Source: an uncultured Clostridia bacterium
GTDB taxonomy: Bacteria > Bacillota > Clostridia > Oscillospirales > Ruminococcaceae
Direction: 5' to 3'
Assembly: GCA_937893735.1 (NCBI GenBank)
Contig: CALBGD010000162.1
Span: 1 to 10,919, forward strand
DNA: 10,919 nt
How positions within the stretch are numbered: position 1 is the first letter of the stretch; every line of letters begins with the position of its first letter. A program made the position numbers and the translations under genes. Below are positions 1-6,467 of this stretch, in pieces. The notes under the pieces are model-generated. The model saw only the letters and a list, made by a program, of their open reading frames with translations. It made no database searches and was not told where the DNA came from.

Positions 1-21
1 CGAAGCGGGCTTTTGAAATCA

Positions 22-182
22 ATTTTTTGACCCAGCTCTGCCGGGTCAAAAAATACTTCTATCCGCACAAGTGTGCGGTTTGTCGGCATAGCCGACAAAC
101 CGTGCGCGCAGGGCGGATGTTCGGCGGAAAAGTCACTTTAGTGACTTTTTCGATGGTCTCTCGGGAGGGGCAAGCCCCTCCC
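22..182. repeat. Array of five consecutive short hairpins (mosaic palindromic repeat region)
   Basis: Five perfect inverted repeats lie almost end to end. The arms are 22-33/43-54 (ATTTTTTGACCC, 9-nt loop), 63-69/72-78 (CCGCACA), 76-87/91-102 (CGGTTTGTCGGC, loop ATA), 128-137/140-149 (AAAAGTCACT, 2-nt centre) and 163-171/174-182 (GGGAGGGGC, AA centre). Hairpins two and three share bases 76-78, so they are mutually exclusive as drawn. An outer pairing of ATCCGC (61-66) with GCGGAT (113-118) could enclose them. No ORF with a ribosome binding site is seen here. The array may be a dispersed intergenic repeat or the 3' end of an upstream gene beyond the window. The first hairpin ends in six A on this strand and has six T on the other, so it could also terminate transcription in either direction. 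Confidence 0.8.
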
Positions 183-223
183 CTACAATCCACATAAATA
201 AAACAGAACAAAGGAGAAACAAG

Positions 224-871
224 ATGTTTAAATTAGTAATTTTCGACCTTGACGGGACCCTGCTCAACACCATCGGCGACCTTGCCGCGGCGGGAAATTA
301 CACCCTCGCCGATATGGGATACCCTACGCACAAAGAGGAGGAGTACCGCCATTTTGTGGGCAACGGAATTCCGAAGCTTATCGAGAGAATGCTCCCGGCG
401 GGCACGCAGAAGCCGGTCATCGACCTCGCATACGAGATATTCATGGAGTACTACTCCGAGCACAAGTGCGACCACACGAAGCCGTACCCGGGCATTCCGG
501 AGCTGATACATACCCTGCGGGAGCACGGCGTGGTATGCGGCGCGAATTCCAACAAGGCGAATGAGTTCACGCAGGAGCTCATACGGCTGAATTTCGGGAA
601 GGAGATAACCCATGTGATAGGCTACGGCGCGGGATTCGGGGCGAAGCCCGACCCGGGCGCGGCTCTGGAGATAATACGCAGGGCGGGAGTAAAGCCGGAG
701 GAGGCTCTGTATGTCGGGGACAGCGATGTTGACATCATCACCGGACATAACGCCGGGATAGCCGTATGCGGGGCACTGTGGGGATTCAGGGGATATGACG
801 AGCTCGCGGCGCAGAAGCCGACATACCTGGCGCATGACGCAAAGGAGCTGGAGAAGATAATTTTAGGCTGA
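224..871 (+). CDS. HAD-superfamily hydrolase, phosphoglycolate phosphatase-like
   Basis: This is a cytosolic phosphatase of the haloacid dehalogenase superfamily, subfamily IA, 215 aa, the usual length. Motif I is DLDGT at residues 8-12, with the nucleophile D8 and the acid/base D10. A cap region follows at about 15-85. Motif II Ser is S109 in GANSNK, motif III Lys is K141 in AKPDP, and motif IV is GDSDVD at 165-170 with D166 and D170 as metal ligands. The family removes phosphate from small molecules such as 2-phosphoglycolate. The true substrate cannot be read from sequence, and pyrophosphatase or sugar-phosphate phosphatase activity is equally possible. The ATG at 224 sits 7 nt after AAGGAG (211-216). 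The gene follows the hairpin array directly, and no clear promoter was found. There is no obvious terminator before the next promoter. Confidence 0.9.
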   Translation: MFKLVIFDLDGTLLNTIGDLAAAGNYTLADMGYPTHKEEEYRHFVGNGIPKLIERMLPAGTQKPVIDLAYEIFMEYYSEHKCDHTKPYPGIPELIHTLREHGVVCGANSNKANEFTQELIRLNFGKEITHVIGYGAGFGAKPDPGAALEIIRRAGVKPEEALYVGDSDVDIITGHNAGIAVCGALWGFRGYDELAAQKPTYLAHDAKELEKIILG

Positions 872-969
872 GCCCCTCCCGCATTTGTCATTTTGATGAA
901 TTTCCCCCGCCGCAAATTGACCATCTGCACAAAAATTTCCGCTGTACCAGTATGTTTTTGTGAAAAGTG

Positions 970-998
970 TAGACAAATCCGCAAAGCTGTGCTATAAT
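970..998 (+). promoter_or_regulatory. Sigma-A-type promoter with extended -10 for the cytidylate-kinase-like gene
   Basis: TAGACA (970-975), a 17-nt spacer and TATAAT (993-998) match the vegetative consensus with one -35 mismatch. TG at 990-991 makes it an extended -10. Transcription would begin near 1005. The message would then open with a small hairpin, CCGCC-ATA-GGCGG at 1010-1022, just downstream of the 5' end, which could stabilise it. Confidence 0.8.
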
Positions 999-1050
999 AT
1001 AATCAGAAACCGCCATAGGCGGAGCTCATAAGCAGACGGAGGCGATATAT

Positions 1051-1650
1051 ATGTCAAAACGCATAATTACCATCACAAGACAGTACGGAAGCGGCGGACG
1101 TGAAATAGGCGAGAAGCTCGCGAAGCGGCTCGGCGTGGATTTCTACGACAATAAGCTGCTCGATGTGGCGGCAAAGGACAGCGGTATCCACAAGACCCAC
1201 TTCGAGGAAAGCGACGAGCGGCGCACGAACAGTTTCCTGTACCTGCTCTCCACCACCTACGGTCAGGGAGGGGTGCCGTTTGACGACGCATTGTTCTTCG
1301 CCCAGCTCAACGCTATCCAGAAGATAGCTTCCGAGGGCTCCTGCCTTATCATCGGCAGATGTGCGGATTACGCGCTCAGGGACTTCACCGGCGTTGTCAA
1401 CATCTATATAACCGCCCCCCTCGAGGACAGGATAAAGCGCGCGATCAACGCCTACGGCATCGCTGAAAAGCACGCCGCAGAGTATGTAAAGCGCATGGAT
1501 AAGCAGCGCATTTCCTATTATAACTACTACACCGACAAGCGCTGGGGCACCCCGGAAAACTTCGAGCTCTGCCTTGACAGCTCCGCCCTCGGCATTGACG
1601 GCTCGGTAGACCTGCTGGAGAACTTCCTCAAGATGTACTACAAAGACTGA
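1051..1650 (+). CDS. Cytidylate kinase-like family protein
   Basis: A 199-aa cytosolic protein of the cytidylate kinase-like family (Pfam Cytidylate_kin2). The N-terminus ITITRQYGSGGREIG (residues 6-20) is the family's P-loop-like nucleotide-binding segment. IIGRCADY (100-107) is a typical core strand and turn, and the KRMDKQR...YY region (147-160) matches the Arg/Lys-rich lid. Members resemble CMP kinase, but their substrate is not established, so naming it cmk would be wrong. The ATG at 1051 is 8 nt after GGAGG (1038-1042). It has its own promoter and ends before two hairpins that separate it from the convergent kinase gene. No partner gene is adjacent. The family call is confident and the biochemical role is unknown. 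Confidence 0.88.
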   Translation: MSKRIITITRQYGSGGREIGEKLAKRLGVDFYDNKLLDVAAKDSGIHKTHFEESDERRTNSFLYLLSTTYGQGGVPFDDALFFAQLNAIQKIASEGSCLIIGRCADYALRDFTGVVNIYITAPLEDRIKRAINAYGIAEKHAAEYVKRMDKQRISYYNYYTDKRWGTPENFELCLDSSALGIDGSVDLLENFLKMYYKD

Positions 1651-1656
1651 ATAAAC

Positions 1657-1690
1657 AGCTCCCCTCCGTTACCTGCGGGGGGGAGCTTTA
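1657..1690 (+). terminator. Stem-loop after the cytidylate-kinase-like gene, probable terminator
   Basis: A 12-bp stem with one GU pair joins 1657-1668 to 1676-1687 around a 7-nt loop. It is followed by only a short T run (TTTACTG). It starts 6 nt after the stop codon. The tail is weak, so it may act together with the next hairpin at 1700-1733. Confidence 0.6.
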
Positions 1691-1699
1691 CTGTAAAAT

Positions 1700-1733
1700 C
1701 AAAACGGACGCGCAGGAATGCACGTCCGTTTTG
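1700..1733. terminator. Bidirectional terminator between convergent genes
   Basis: CAAAACGGACG (1700-1710) pairs perfectly with CGTCCGTTTTG (1723-1733) around a 12-nt loop. The plus strand leaves TTTTGTGT and the minus strand leaves TTTTGATTTT, so it can terminate transcription from both sides. It starts 5 bp beyond the stop codon of the histidine kinase gene on the minus strand. Confidence 0.75.
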
Positions 1734-1737
1734 TGTA

Positions 1738-3921
1738 TCAGCCTTTTCTGACGAATTTTGCTATCGCTGCGATGACCTTCTCAATATCCAGCGGCTTCGC
1801 GAGGTGCGCGTTCATTCCTGCCGCGAGGCACTTTTTAGCGTCCTCCTGAAATGCGTTGGCTGTCATTGCGATTATCGGTATCTCCTTTGCGTCCGGGCGG
1901 TCCAGCGCGCGTATCGCCTTTGTGGCGGACAGACCGTCCATCACCGGCATCATGATGTCCATGAGTATCGCGTTGAACGTTCCCGCAGGCTCGCTGCTGA
2001 ACTTGTCCACCGCCTGCTTTCCGTCGCGCACCAGCGTTACCTCCGCTCCTGCGTCGGTCAGAAGGAGCTCCGCTATTTCGGCGTTGAGGTCGTTGTCCTC
2101 AGCCAGCAGCAGCTTAACTCCACGGATATCCGTGCCTGCCGCCCCGGAGCCATCTGTGCTGTCCGCGGGCTTTTCCGCCACCTCAAACGGCAGCGTGATT
2201 ATGAACGTAGAGCCGGCACCCGGCTTGCTCTTTACCTCTATCATTCCGCCCATCTTGTCAACAAGGCTCTTGACGATGGTCATGCCTAGACCGGTGCCCA
2301 TGTATACGCTGCGGCTGTCGGAGTTTTCCTGCGCAAACGGCTCGAAGATATGCTGGAGAAATTCCTTGCTCATGCCTATGCCCGTATCCGATATCGTCCA
2401 GCGGTAATTCACCCTGCCATGCCCGGAGCTTATGCATTTCACCGTGGTCGTGACCTTCCCGCCCACGTGGTTGTACTTTATGCAGTTTCCGTAGATGTTA
2501 AGGAAAAGCTGCCGCAGGTGCAGCGGGCTTCCATAGACGAATGGCGCCGGGAGGGACTGCTCGCCCACCTCCAGCGTGATTCCGGATTCTGCGGCGCGGG
2601 CGCTGATTATCGTGCCGACGTCGTGCGAAAGCCGTATCAGGTCTATCGGCTCCCGGGATAGCTCTATCCTGCCGTCTTCCAGCTTGCTGACCTGAAGCAC
2701 GTCGTTTATCAGCGACAGCAGATGGTCGGCGGAGACCAGCATTTTCTTGTGATTTTCGCGGACCAGCTCCGTGTCGTCAAAGTGCGCCTCGTCTATGTTC
2801 AGCAGACCGATTATTCCGTTTAGCGGCGTGCGGATATCATGGCTCATGCGGGAGAGGAACATACTCTTCGCAGAGTTTGCCTTTTCAGCCGCAAGCGCCG
2901 CTTCCTTCAGCTGCTGGTTCTTTTTCTCAAGGTTCTCGGTGTATTGCTGCTGGGCGATGAGCTCCTTTTTCTGATAGGACTGCTTTATCTGCCACTGCAT
3001 GATGTGCAGCACCACCAGAGTGAGCAGATAGAGCATCAGCGCGTAAAGCAGATTTTTTGGCGTTGATTCAAACACTCCGCGCTCGGACATGAACGCATAG
3101 ATGTAGTATTCCCGGCTTTCCTCCATCAGCCCGAAGCTGTTGGAAAGCAGGTTCCTTTCGTCCTTTGCATGGATAAGCTCACCCGGGTTGTTATTGTTCA
3201 TCAGCCTGCATAGTATCGGGGTATCCTCGACGTTGGTGCCCATGAGCGTCTCGTCGTTGGAGGCGATTATCTTGTTGCCGCTGCTGACTACGATGGTGCC
3301 GCCGGTCATGGAATATCCGGAGACCAGCATATGCAGCGAGTCGTTATAGATAAGGGTGTATTCCGGCGTGGTGTAATAGTAGCCTACGAGTATGCCGGGC
3401 TTGTCGCTCCTGCCGACCGCCGCGAGGTCAACGCAGTAGTCGTCGTGGTTAACGCGGACGGCGTAGGTCTTTTCGGGAAACGCTGCAACGTCCGTTACTG
3501 AGTCCTTTTCGACAAGTGCGAGCAGATCGTTGATGTTTATGCCCACATTGTCGCAGTAGGTCTGCACGTCTCCGTTTTCGTCCATTATTATTATGCCGGA
3601 GAGGAAGCAGTCCTTGGCGTAGCCGCTGAGAAGTTCCTCTTCAGTTACGCCGTCCTTGTTTTCGTATTTCAGCCGCATTTTGATAGTGTCAATGCTTTCC
3701 GATACCCTGATAAGGCTTTTGGATTCCGAGGCGAGGTCGTGCATCTGGTTGCTGTTACACTGCTGCTTTATGTAGTCCGCTGCCGAGGACAGCTGAGCCT
3801 TGGCGGCGGTCATATCCGCATGGGCGCCGACGGCGAACACTGCGGCGATCACTAAAAGTCCCGCGAGAATTTCCAGCGGAATGATCTTTTGCCAGCGAAA
3901 ACTGTGTTTTTTACTTTCCAC
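1738..3921 (-). CDS. Membrane hybrid sensor histidine kinase with C-terminal receiver
   Basis: A 727-aa sensor kinase. In order it has a first membrane helix (about 14-34) and an extracellular domain (about 36-287) that looks like a double-Cache fold. A second helix (about 289-308), a coiled coil (about 318-352) and a HisKA domain with the H-box SHDIRTPLN (phospho-acceptor H361) follow. The ATPase domain has N479 in the N-box, DTGIGM at 512-517 and GTGLGM at 542-547. The receiver (about 602-725) has acidic pair E608/D609, phospho-Asp D655 in LMDIMMP, T687 and K709. No HPt or output domain is present, so a separate phosphotransfer partner is expected. The start is GTG at 3921, 5 nt after GGAGGA inside the end of the preceding gene; the next Met would lose the first membrane helix. 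It is translationally coupled to the upstream lipoprotein gene (1-bp gap). Confidence 0.93.
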   Translation of the reverse strand: MESKKHSFRWQKIIPLEILAGLLVIAAVFAVGAHADMTAAKAQLSSAADYIKQQCNSNQMHDLASESKSLIRVSESIDTIKMRLKYENKDGVTEEELLSGYAKDCFLSGIIIMDENGDVQTYCDNVGININDLLALVEKDSVTDVAAFPEKTYAVRVNHDDYCVDLAAVGRSDKPGILVGYYYTTPEYTLIYNDSLHMLVSGYSMTGGTIVVSSGNKIIASNDETLMGTNVEDTPILCRLMNNNNPGELIHAKDERNLLSNSFGLMEESREYYIYAFMSERGVFESTPKNLLYALMLYLLTLVVLHIMQWQIKQSYQKKELIAQQQYTENLEKKNQQLKEAALAAEKANSAKSMFLSRMSHDIRTPLNGIIGLLNIDEAHFDDTELVRENHKKMLVSADHLLSLINDVLQVSKLEDGRIELSREPIDLIRLSHDVGTIISARAAESGITLEVGEQSLPAPFVYGSPLHLRQLFLNIYGNCIKYNHVGGKVTTTVKCISSGHGRVNYRWTISDTGIGMSKEFLQHIFEPFAQENSDSRSVYMGTGLGMTIVKSLVDKMGGMIEVKSKPGAGSTFIITLPFEVAEKPADSTDGSGAAGTDIRGVKLLLAEDNDLNAEIAELLLTDAGAEVTLVRDGKQAVDKFSSEPAGTFNAILMDIMMPVMDGLSATKAIRALDRPDAKEIPIIAMTANAFQEDAKKCLAAGMNAHLAKPLDIEKVIAAIAKFVRKG

Positions 3922-3922
3922 T

Positions 3923-4720
3923 TCAGTCCTCCAGATACTGTTCAGGATCAGACAGGTATTTTCCGATTATCTGTTCTGTTGTGCCGTCGCTGCGCATTTC
4001 GGCAAACGCCTTGTTCAGCGCGGATTCTATACCGCGGCCGTCGTTCAGGTCAAACGCTGCGCCCAGACCTACTGCGAGCAGAGGTTCGTCAAGAATGCGG
4101 AATTTCAGCTCGCTGTCCTGCGTGAACTGCTCCACGGCGGTGATGTGCGCAGCGGCTGCGTCAACGTATCCCTTTGCAAGCATCGTGAAAATAAGGTCGC
4201 GCTTCTTCACGGAGATCACCTTGCGGAACTCCGGAAGCCCGCTGCCGTGCTCTCTCAGGATATCCTCCGGCTTTGTGGTGGACTGCACCGCGATGAGCTT
4301 TCCCTCCAGGTCGCTGAGGGAGTAGATATCGCTGTCCTGGTTTACGACGATGACCTGCTTGCTGCGCATATAGGGTCCCGCCCACTTGTACTGGTCCTCG
4401 CGGCCGTTCATGGTGAAGCTGCTCCATATGCAGTCTATCTTGCCGCTGTTAAGAAGCGTGTTCTTGTCCTCCCAGCTTATGACGACGAAGTTCGGCTTGT
4501 AGCCTATCCTGCTGAAGGCTTCCTCCGCCAGCTCAACGTCTATGCCGGTGAGCTGACCGTTGGCGTCCAGATAGCTGAACGGCTGGTAGTCGTCGCAGCC
4601 CACGGTTATTTCCGGAAGGTCGGGCTGCGGTGCGCTTTCGGCGGTATCTCCGCAGCCGCTGAACAGCAATGTCAGACAGGCAAGCGCCAGTAATACTATA
4701 ATAATACATCTTTTCTTCAT
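3923..4720 (-). CDS. Solute-binding lipoprotein (family 3, amino-acid type), probable co-sensor of the kinase
   Basis: A 265-aa exported lipoprotein. A charged, hydrophobic signal (residues 1-22) ends in a lipobox-like LFSGC with C23 as the lipidated residue. A two-lobed family 3 solute-binding domain follows (about 36-260), with the typical opening ITVGCDDYQPFSY and ligand loop FTMNGREDQYKWAGPY. R107 there corresponds to the Arg that binds the ligand carboxylate in amino-acid-binding members. In the GYVDAAAAH segment the position usually holding an amine-binding Asp appears to be H192. The start at 4720 (MKKRCIII) is 6 nt after AAGGAA (4732-4727). An in-frame ATG at 4762 would add 14 residues before the signal and is less likely. 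No permease or ATPase gene adjoins. It shares its operon only with the hybrid kinase, which suggests signalling rather than transport, although service to a remote transporter cannot be excluded. Confidence 0.9.
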   Translation of the reverse strand: MKKRCIIIVLLALACLTLLFSGCGDTAESAPQPDLPEITVGCDDYQPFSYLDANGQLTGIDVELAEEAFSRIGYKPNFVVISWEDKNTLLNSGKIDCIWSSFTMNGREDQYKWAGPYMRSKQVIVVNQDSDIYSLSDLEGKLIAVQSTTKPEDILREHGSGLPEFRKVISVKKRDLIFTMLAKGYVDAAAAHITAVEQFTQDSELKFRILDEPLLAVGLGAAFDLNDGRGIESALNKAFAEMRSDGTTEQIIGKYLSDPEQYLED

Positions 4721-4804
4721 TGATTTTTCCTTGGCTGATACAGTACGGTAAATATATGGCATAAATGGCTTTCCATAGCCGAAGATCAGAGTTTTTCAAA
4801 ATAC

Positions 4805-4833
4805 ATTCTATCACAAAACGCATAAAATGTAAA
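4805..4833 (-). promoter_or_regulatory. Promoter of the binding lipoprotein / histidine kinase operon
   Basis: On the minus strand, TTTACA (4833-4828), a 17-nt spacer and TAGAAT (4810-4805) form a good vegetative promoter. A TG one base before the -10 makes it extended. Transcription would start near 4798, leaving a leader of about 78 nt before the lipoprotein ATG at 4720. Confidence 0.78.
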
Positions 4834-4834
4834 G

Positions 4835-4855
4835 CACATTACGACAAAAAATGTG
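4835..4855. promoter_or_regulatory. Inverted repeat abutting the -35 box, possible operator
   Basis: CACATT (4835-4840) and AATGTG (4850-4855) are perfect 6-bp arms around 9 nt. The site begins 1 nt upstream of the operon's -35 box. Its spacing suits a dimeric DNA-binding protein, for example an activator. In AT-rich promoter DNA such a repeat can also arise by chance. Confidence 0.35.
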
Positions 4856-5015
4856 ATAAAGCACCCCGCGTACTGAGGGCAGTCAAACGGCGCCGGACGG
4901 CTTAAGTCCGCCTGCGCTCAAAGGGGAAATGGGTAAAGACAACATTATAATAGGTGGTCAATCCGAGATTTTTCGTTTTTGCGTTCCGCTTTACGGAGCC
5001 GTTCGTCTTGATCGA
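4856..5015. other. Gene-free stretch between the sensor operon and the tRNA terminator
   Basis: No ORF with a plausible ribosome binding site is seen. CGGAC (4894-4898) and GTCCG (4906-4910) form a 5-bp hairpin with a 7-nt loop. TTCCG (4984-4988) and CGGA (4994-4997) form another weak one. Neither is followed by a convincing T run. I see no clear function. Confidence 0.4.
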
Positions 5016-5050
5016 CAAAGCAAAACAGCCGCCCCACTCCGGGACGGCTG
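5016..5050 (-). terminator. Intrinsic terminator of the tRNA-Arg transcript
   Basis: Read on the minus strand, CAGCCGTCCC (5050-5041) pairs with GGGGCGGCTG (5035-5026) with one GU pair and a 5-nt loop. TTTTGCTTTG follows. It is the second hairpin after the tRNA and has the best terminator shape in this area. Confidence 0.82.
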
Positions 5051-5066
5051 AGAAAATATCGTCATA

Positions 5067-5092
5067 GTTTCCGCTGGTGAATCAGCGGAAAC
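5067..5092 (-). other. Stem-loop directly after the tRNA CCA end
   Basis: GTTTCCGCTG (5067-5076) and CAGCGGAAAC (5083-5092) form a perfect 10-bp stem with a 6-nt loop, 3 nt past the tRNA CCA. There is no T run, so it is probably not a terminator itself. It may assist 3'-end processing or shield the precursor. That role is inference. Confidence 0.55.
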
Positions 5093-5095
5093 GAC

Positions 5096-5170
5096 TGGCA
5101 CCCCTTGTAGGAATCGAACCTACAACTGCCCCTTAGGAGGGGGCTGTTATATCCATTTAACTAAAGAGGC
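5096..5170 (-). tRNA. tRNA-Arg, anticodon CCT
   Basis: The 75-nt gene folds into a complete cloverleaf on the minus strand. The acceptor GCCTCTT pairs with AAGGGGT (two GU pairs), with G73 and an encoded CCA. The anticodon arm is GCCCC-CTCCTAA-GGGGC with anticodon CCT, so it reads the arginine codon AGG. The T arm is GTAGG-TTCGATT-CCTAC, and the D arm begins GTTA and ends TAAC. It has its own promoter and terminator and stands alone. Confidence 0.96.
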
Positions 5171-5185
5171 TCAAACACTTTAAAT

Positions 5186-5214
5186 AGTATAGCACAAAAA
5201 GCCGCAGAATTCAA
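5186..5214 (-). promoter_or_regulatory. Promoter of tRNA-Arg
   Basis: On the minus strand, TTGAAT (5214-5209), a 17-nt spacer and TATACT (5191-5186) are found. TG one base before the -10 gives an extended -10. The start site would fall about 9 nt before the mature tRNA 5' end at 5170. Confidence 0.8.
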
Positions 5215-5469
5215 GTGGGATAAAGATTTTTAGTGATTTTGCATAAATTTTACGTCAGGTTTTGTATATCGCGCAGAATACAGCCGACAAGCCAACGCAT
5301 AATATAAGAAAATCATGCGGAAAAAAACTGCCTCAGGGTGCGCTTAGGTAAATTGCTTAACAGACTAAAAGCGCATTACAGAGCGGATCTGCGGCCATGG
5401 TAGTTAAGTGGTTACAGAGCATTAACAATTATGAATAAAATATGACGAAAGATTTATACAAATTGCACA
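5215..5469. other. AT-rich gene-free region between divergent promoters
   Basis: No credible ORF is visible. The one notable element is an inverted repeat, TGCGCTT (5339-5345) and AAGCGCA (5369-5375), separated by 23 nt. It could be an operator for the downstream surface-protein promoter about 95 bp away or a chance match. Otherwise the stretch is AT-rich spacer, as is common upstream of strongly expressed genes. Confidence 0.4.
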
Positions 5470-5499
5470 TTGACGAAATGCCCCTTAAAATGTTATAGT
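5470..5499 (+). promoter_or_regulatory. Promoter of the surface-protein cluster
   Basis: TTGACG (5470-5475), an 18-nt spacer and TATAGT (5494-5499) form a good promoter, with TG at 5491-5492 extending the -10. The start site would be near 5506, giving a leader of about 99 nt before the ATG at 5605. The TTG of the -35 box also opens an in-frame extension of the gene, which is not the real start. Confidence 0.72.
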
Positions 5500-5505
5500 T
5501 TATTA

Positions 5506-5588
5506 CAAGGGTATCTGTGTCCCGATGCACAGCGTATGCCTTACGGTAACATTCCCGCCGGGCGGTATTCCGGTCAAGGGAAATTATT
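5506..5588 (+). other. Structured 5' leader of the first surface-protein gene
   Basis: The leader contains CTGTG (5515-5519) pairing with CACAG (5528-5532) around a CCCGAT core loop. A possible TGCC/GGTA hairpin lies near 5536-5547, and a CCGC/GCGG hairpin near 5555-5564. I recognise no known riboswitch. The CCCGAT-loop stem has a look-alike before the dockerin gene at 7511-7540. Confidence 0.4.
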
Positions 5589-5604
5589 AAGGAGGATTTT
5601 TATC

Positions 5605-6429
5605 ATGAAAATCGCAAAGATTCTTTCCGCAGCAGTTGCAGCTGTTGCAGCTTCCGCAGCAGTAGCAGCAACCGCTAGTGCAACTATGACTGTTGTTTCC
5701 AATCCTAACCCCGGTCTGACCACAGCAACTGGTATGTGGATGGTTCAGCTCTACAATGAGGGCAACGAGGCAGAGAACAAGCCTGCTACCGATTACGGTA
5801 TCGACCTCACTTCCATCGCTTCCTTCTCCATCACAGTTACCCCCGCAGAGCCTGACTGGTGGGACGGCACATTCGGCGGTTCCTTCATCACTTCCTGCGG
5901 CCCTGCTTCCGCAACTCCCGCTGACCACAACTGGCCTTCCAACGAGTTCTGGGGCGTAAACGATCCTGAGCTTGAGATCGACACACAGACAGACGCTGGC
6001 AAGCCCTATACCTTTGAGAAGACCGGCGACCTCACATACACAGGCACCATCACTCTCGACGACAAAAACTGCCTTTATGATGTAACTTCCATCGAGGGCG
6101 GCTACGCTCAGATCGGTATACAGGAGTGGGGTTCTACCATGACTGATATGACCGTTCTCGACCTGACCTGCTATGACGCAGCTGGCAACGTGATCATTTC
6201 CTTTGACGGCGACGGAAACGTAGACAGCGATCTCGCAGCAGCTCCTGCTGACGACGCTGCTGCTGACGATACAACAGCCGCTACCGCTGACGCTGAGGCT
6301 CCCGCTGACACCACCACAACTGCTCCTTCCAAGGGCTCTCCTGACACTGGCGTTGAGGGTGTAGCTGCAGTTGCAGGCGTTGCAGTTGTTGCTGCTGGCG
6401 CAGTTGTTCTCTCCAAGAAGAGAAAGTAA
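5605..6429 (+). CDS. Sortase-anchored surface protein with aromatic-rich beta domain (paralogue 1)
   Basis: A 274-aa exported wall protein. The signal peptide (1-26) ends at ASA. A beta-rich domain (about 40-205) carries WWDG (85-88), HNWP (108-111) and EFWGV (114-118). An Ala/Asp/Thr-rich linker (about 208-243) follows, then the sorting signal SPDTG (245-249), a hydrophobic stretch and KKRK. Known sortases cut such motifs between Thr and Gly and link the protein to peptidoglycan. I do not recognise the domain family. The conserved Trp and Tyr residues and beta character would suit carbohydrate binding, but this is inference. The ATG at 5605 follows GGAGG (5591-5595) by 9 nt. A 38-bp gap leads to its paralogue, so the two are probably cotranscribed. 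Lys is almost always AAG, and Ala is mainly GCT or GCA, unlike the upstream HAD gene. Confidence 0.85.
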   Translation: MKIAKILSAAVAAVAASAAVAATASATMTVVSNPNPGLTTATGMWMVQLYNEGNEAENKPATDYGIDLTSIASFSITVTPAEPDWWDGTFGGSFITSCGPASATPADHNWPSNEFWGVNDPELEIDTQTDAGKPYTFEKTGDLTYTGTITLDDKNCLYDVTSIEGGYAQIGIQEWGSTMTDMTVLDLTCYDAAGNVIISFDGDGNVDSDLAAAPADDAAADDTTAATADAEAPADTTTTAPSKGSPDTGVEGVAAVAGVAVVAAGAVVLSKKRK

Positions 6430-6467
6430 TCTGAGATCATCTCACATTATATAGGAGGACGATCAGA

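Noticed and set aside
22..182. CRISPR array
   Set aside because: The palindromes differ from one another and there is no regular repeat and spacer pattern.
4161..4427. Short minus-strand open frames inside the binding lipoprotein gene
   Set aside because: They are out-of-frame shadows without ribosome binding sites or conserved features.
3800..4693. 297-aa plus-strand open frame over the binding lipoprotein
   Set aside because: It is a shadow frame across two clearly identified minus-strand genes and has no family features.
5096..5170. tRNA-Arg as an integration site marking a genomic island
   Set aside because: No integrase gene and no repeat of the tRNA 3' end was found in the window.
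5470..5604. N-terminal extension of the first surface protein starting at TTG 5470
   Set aside because: That TTG is part of the -35 box. The ATG at 5605 has the ribosome binding site and begins a typical signal peptide.
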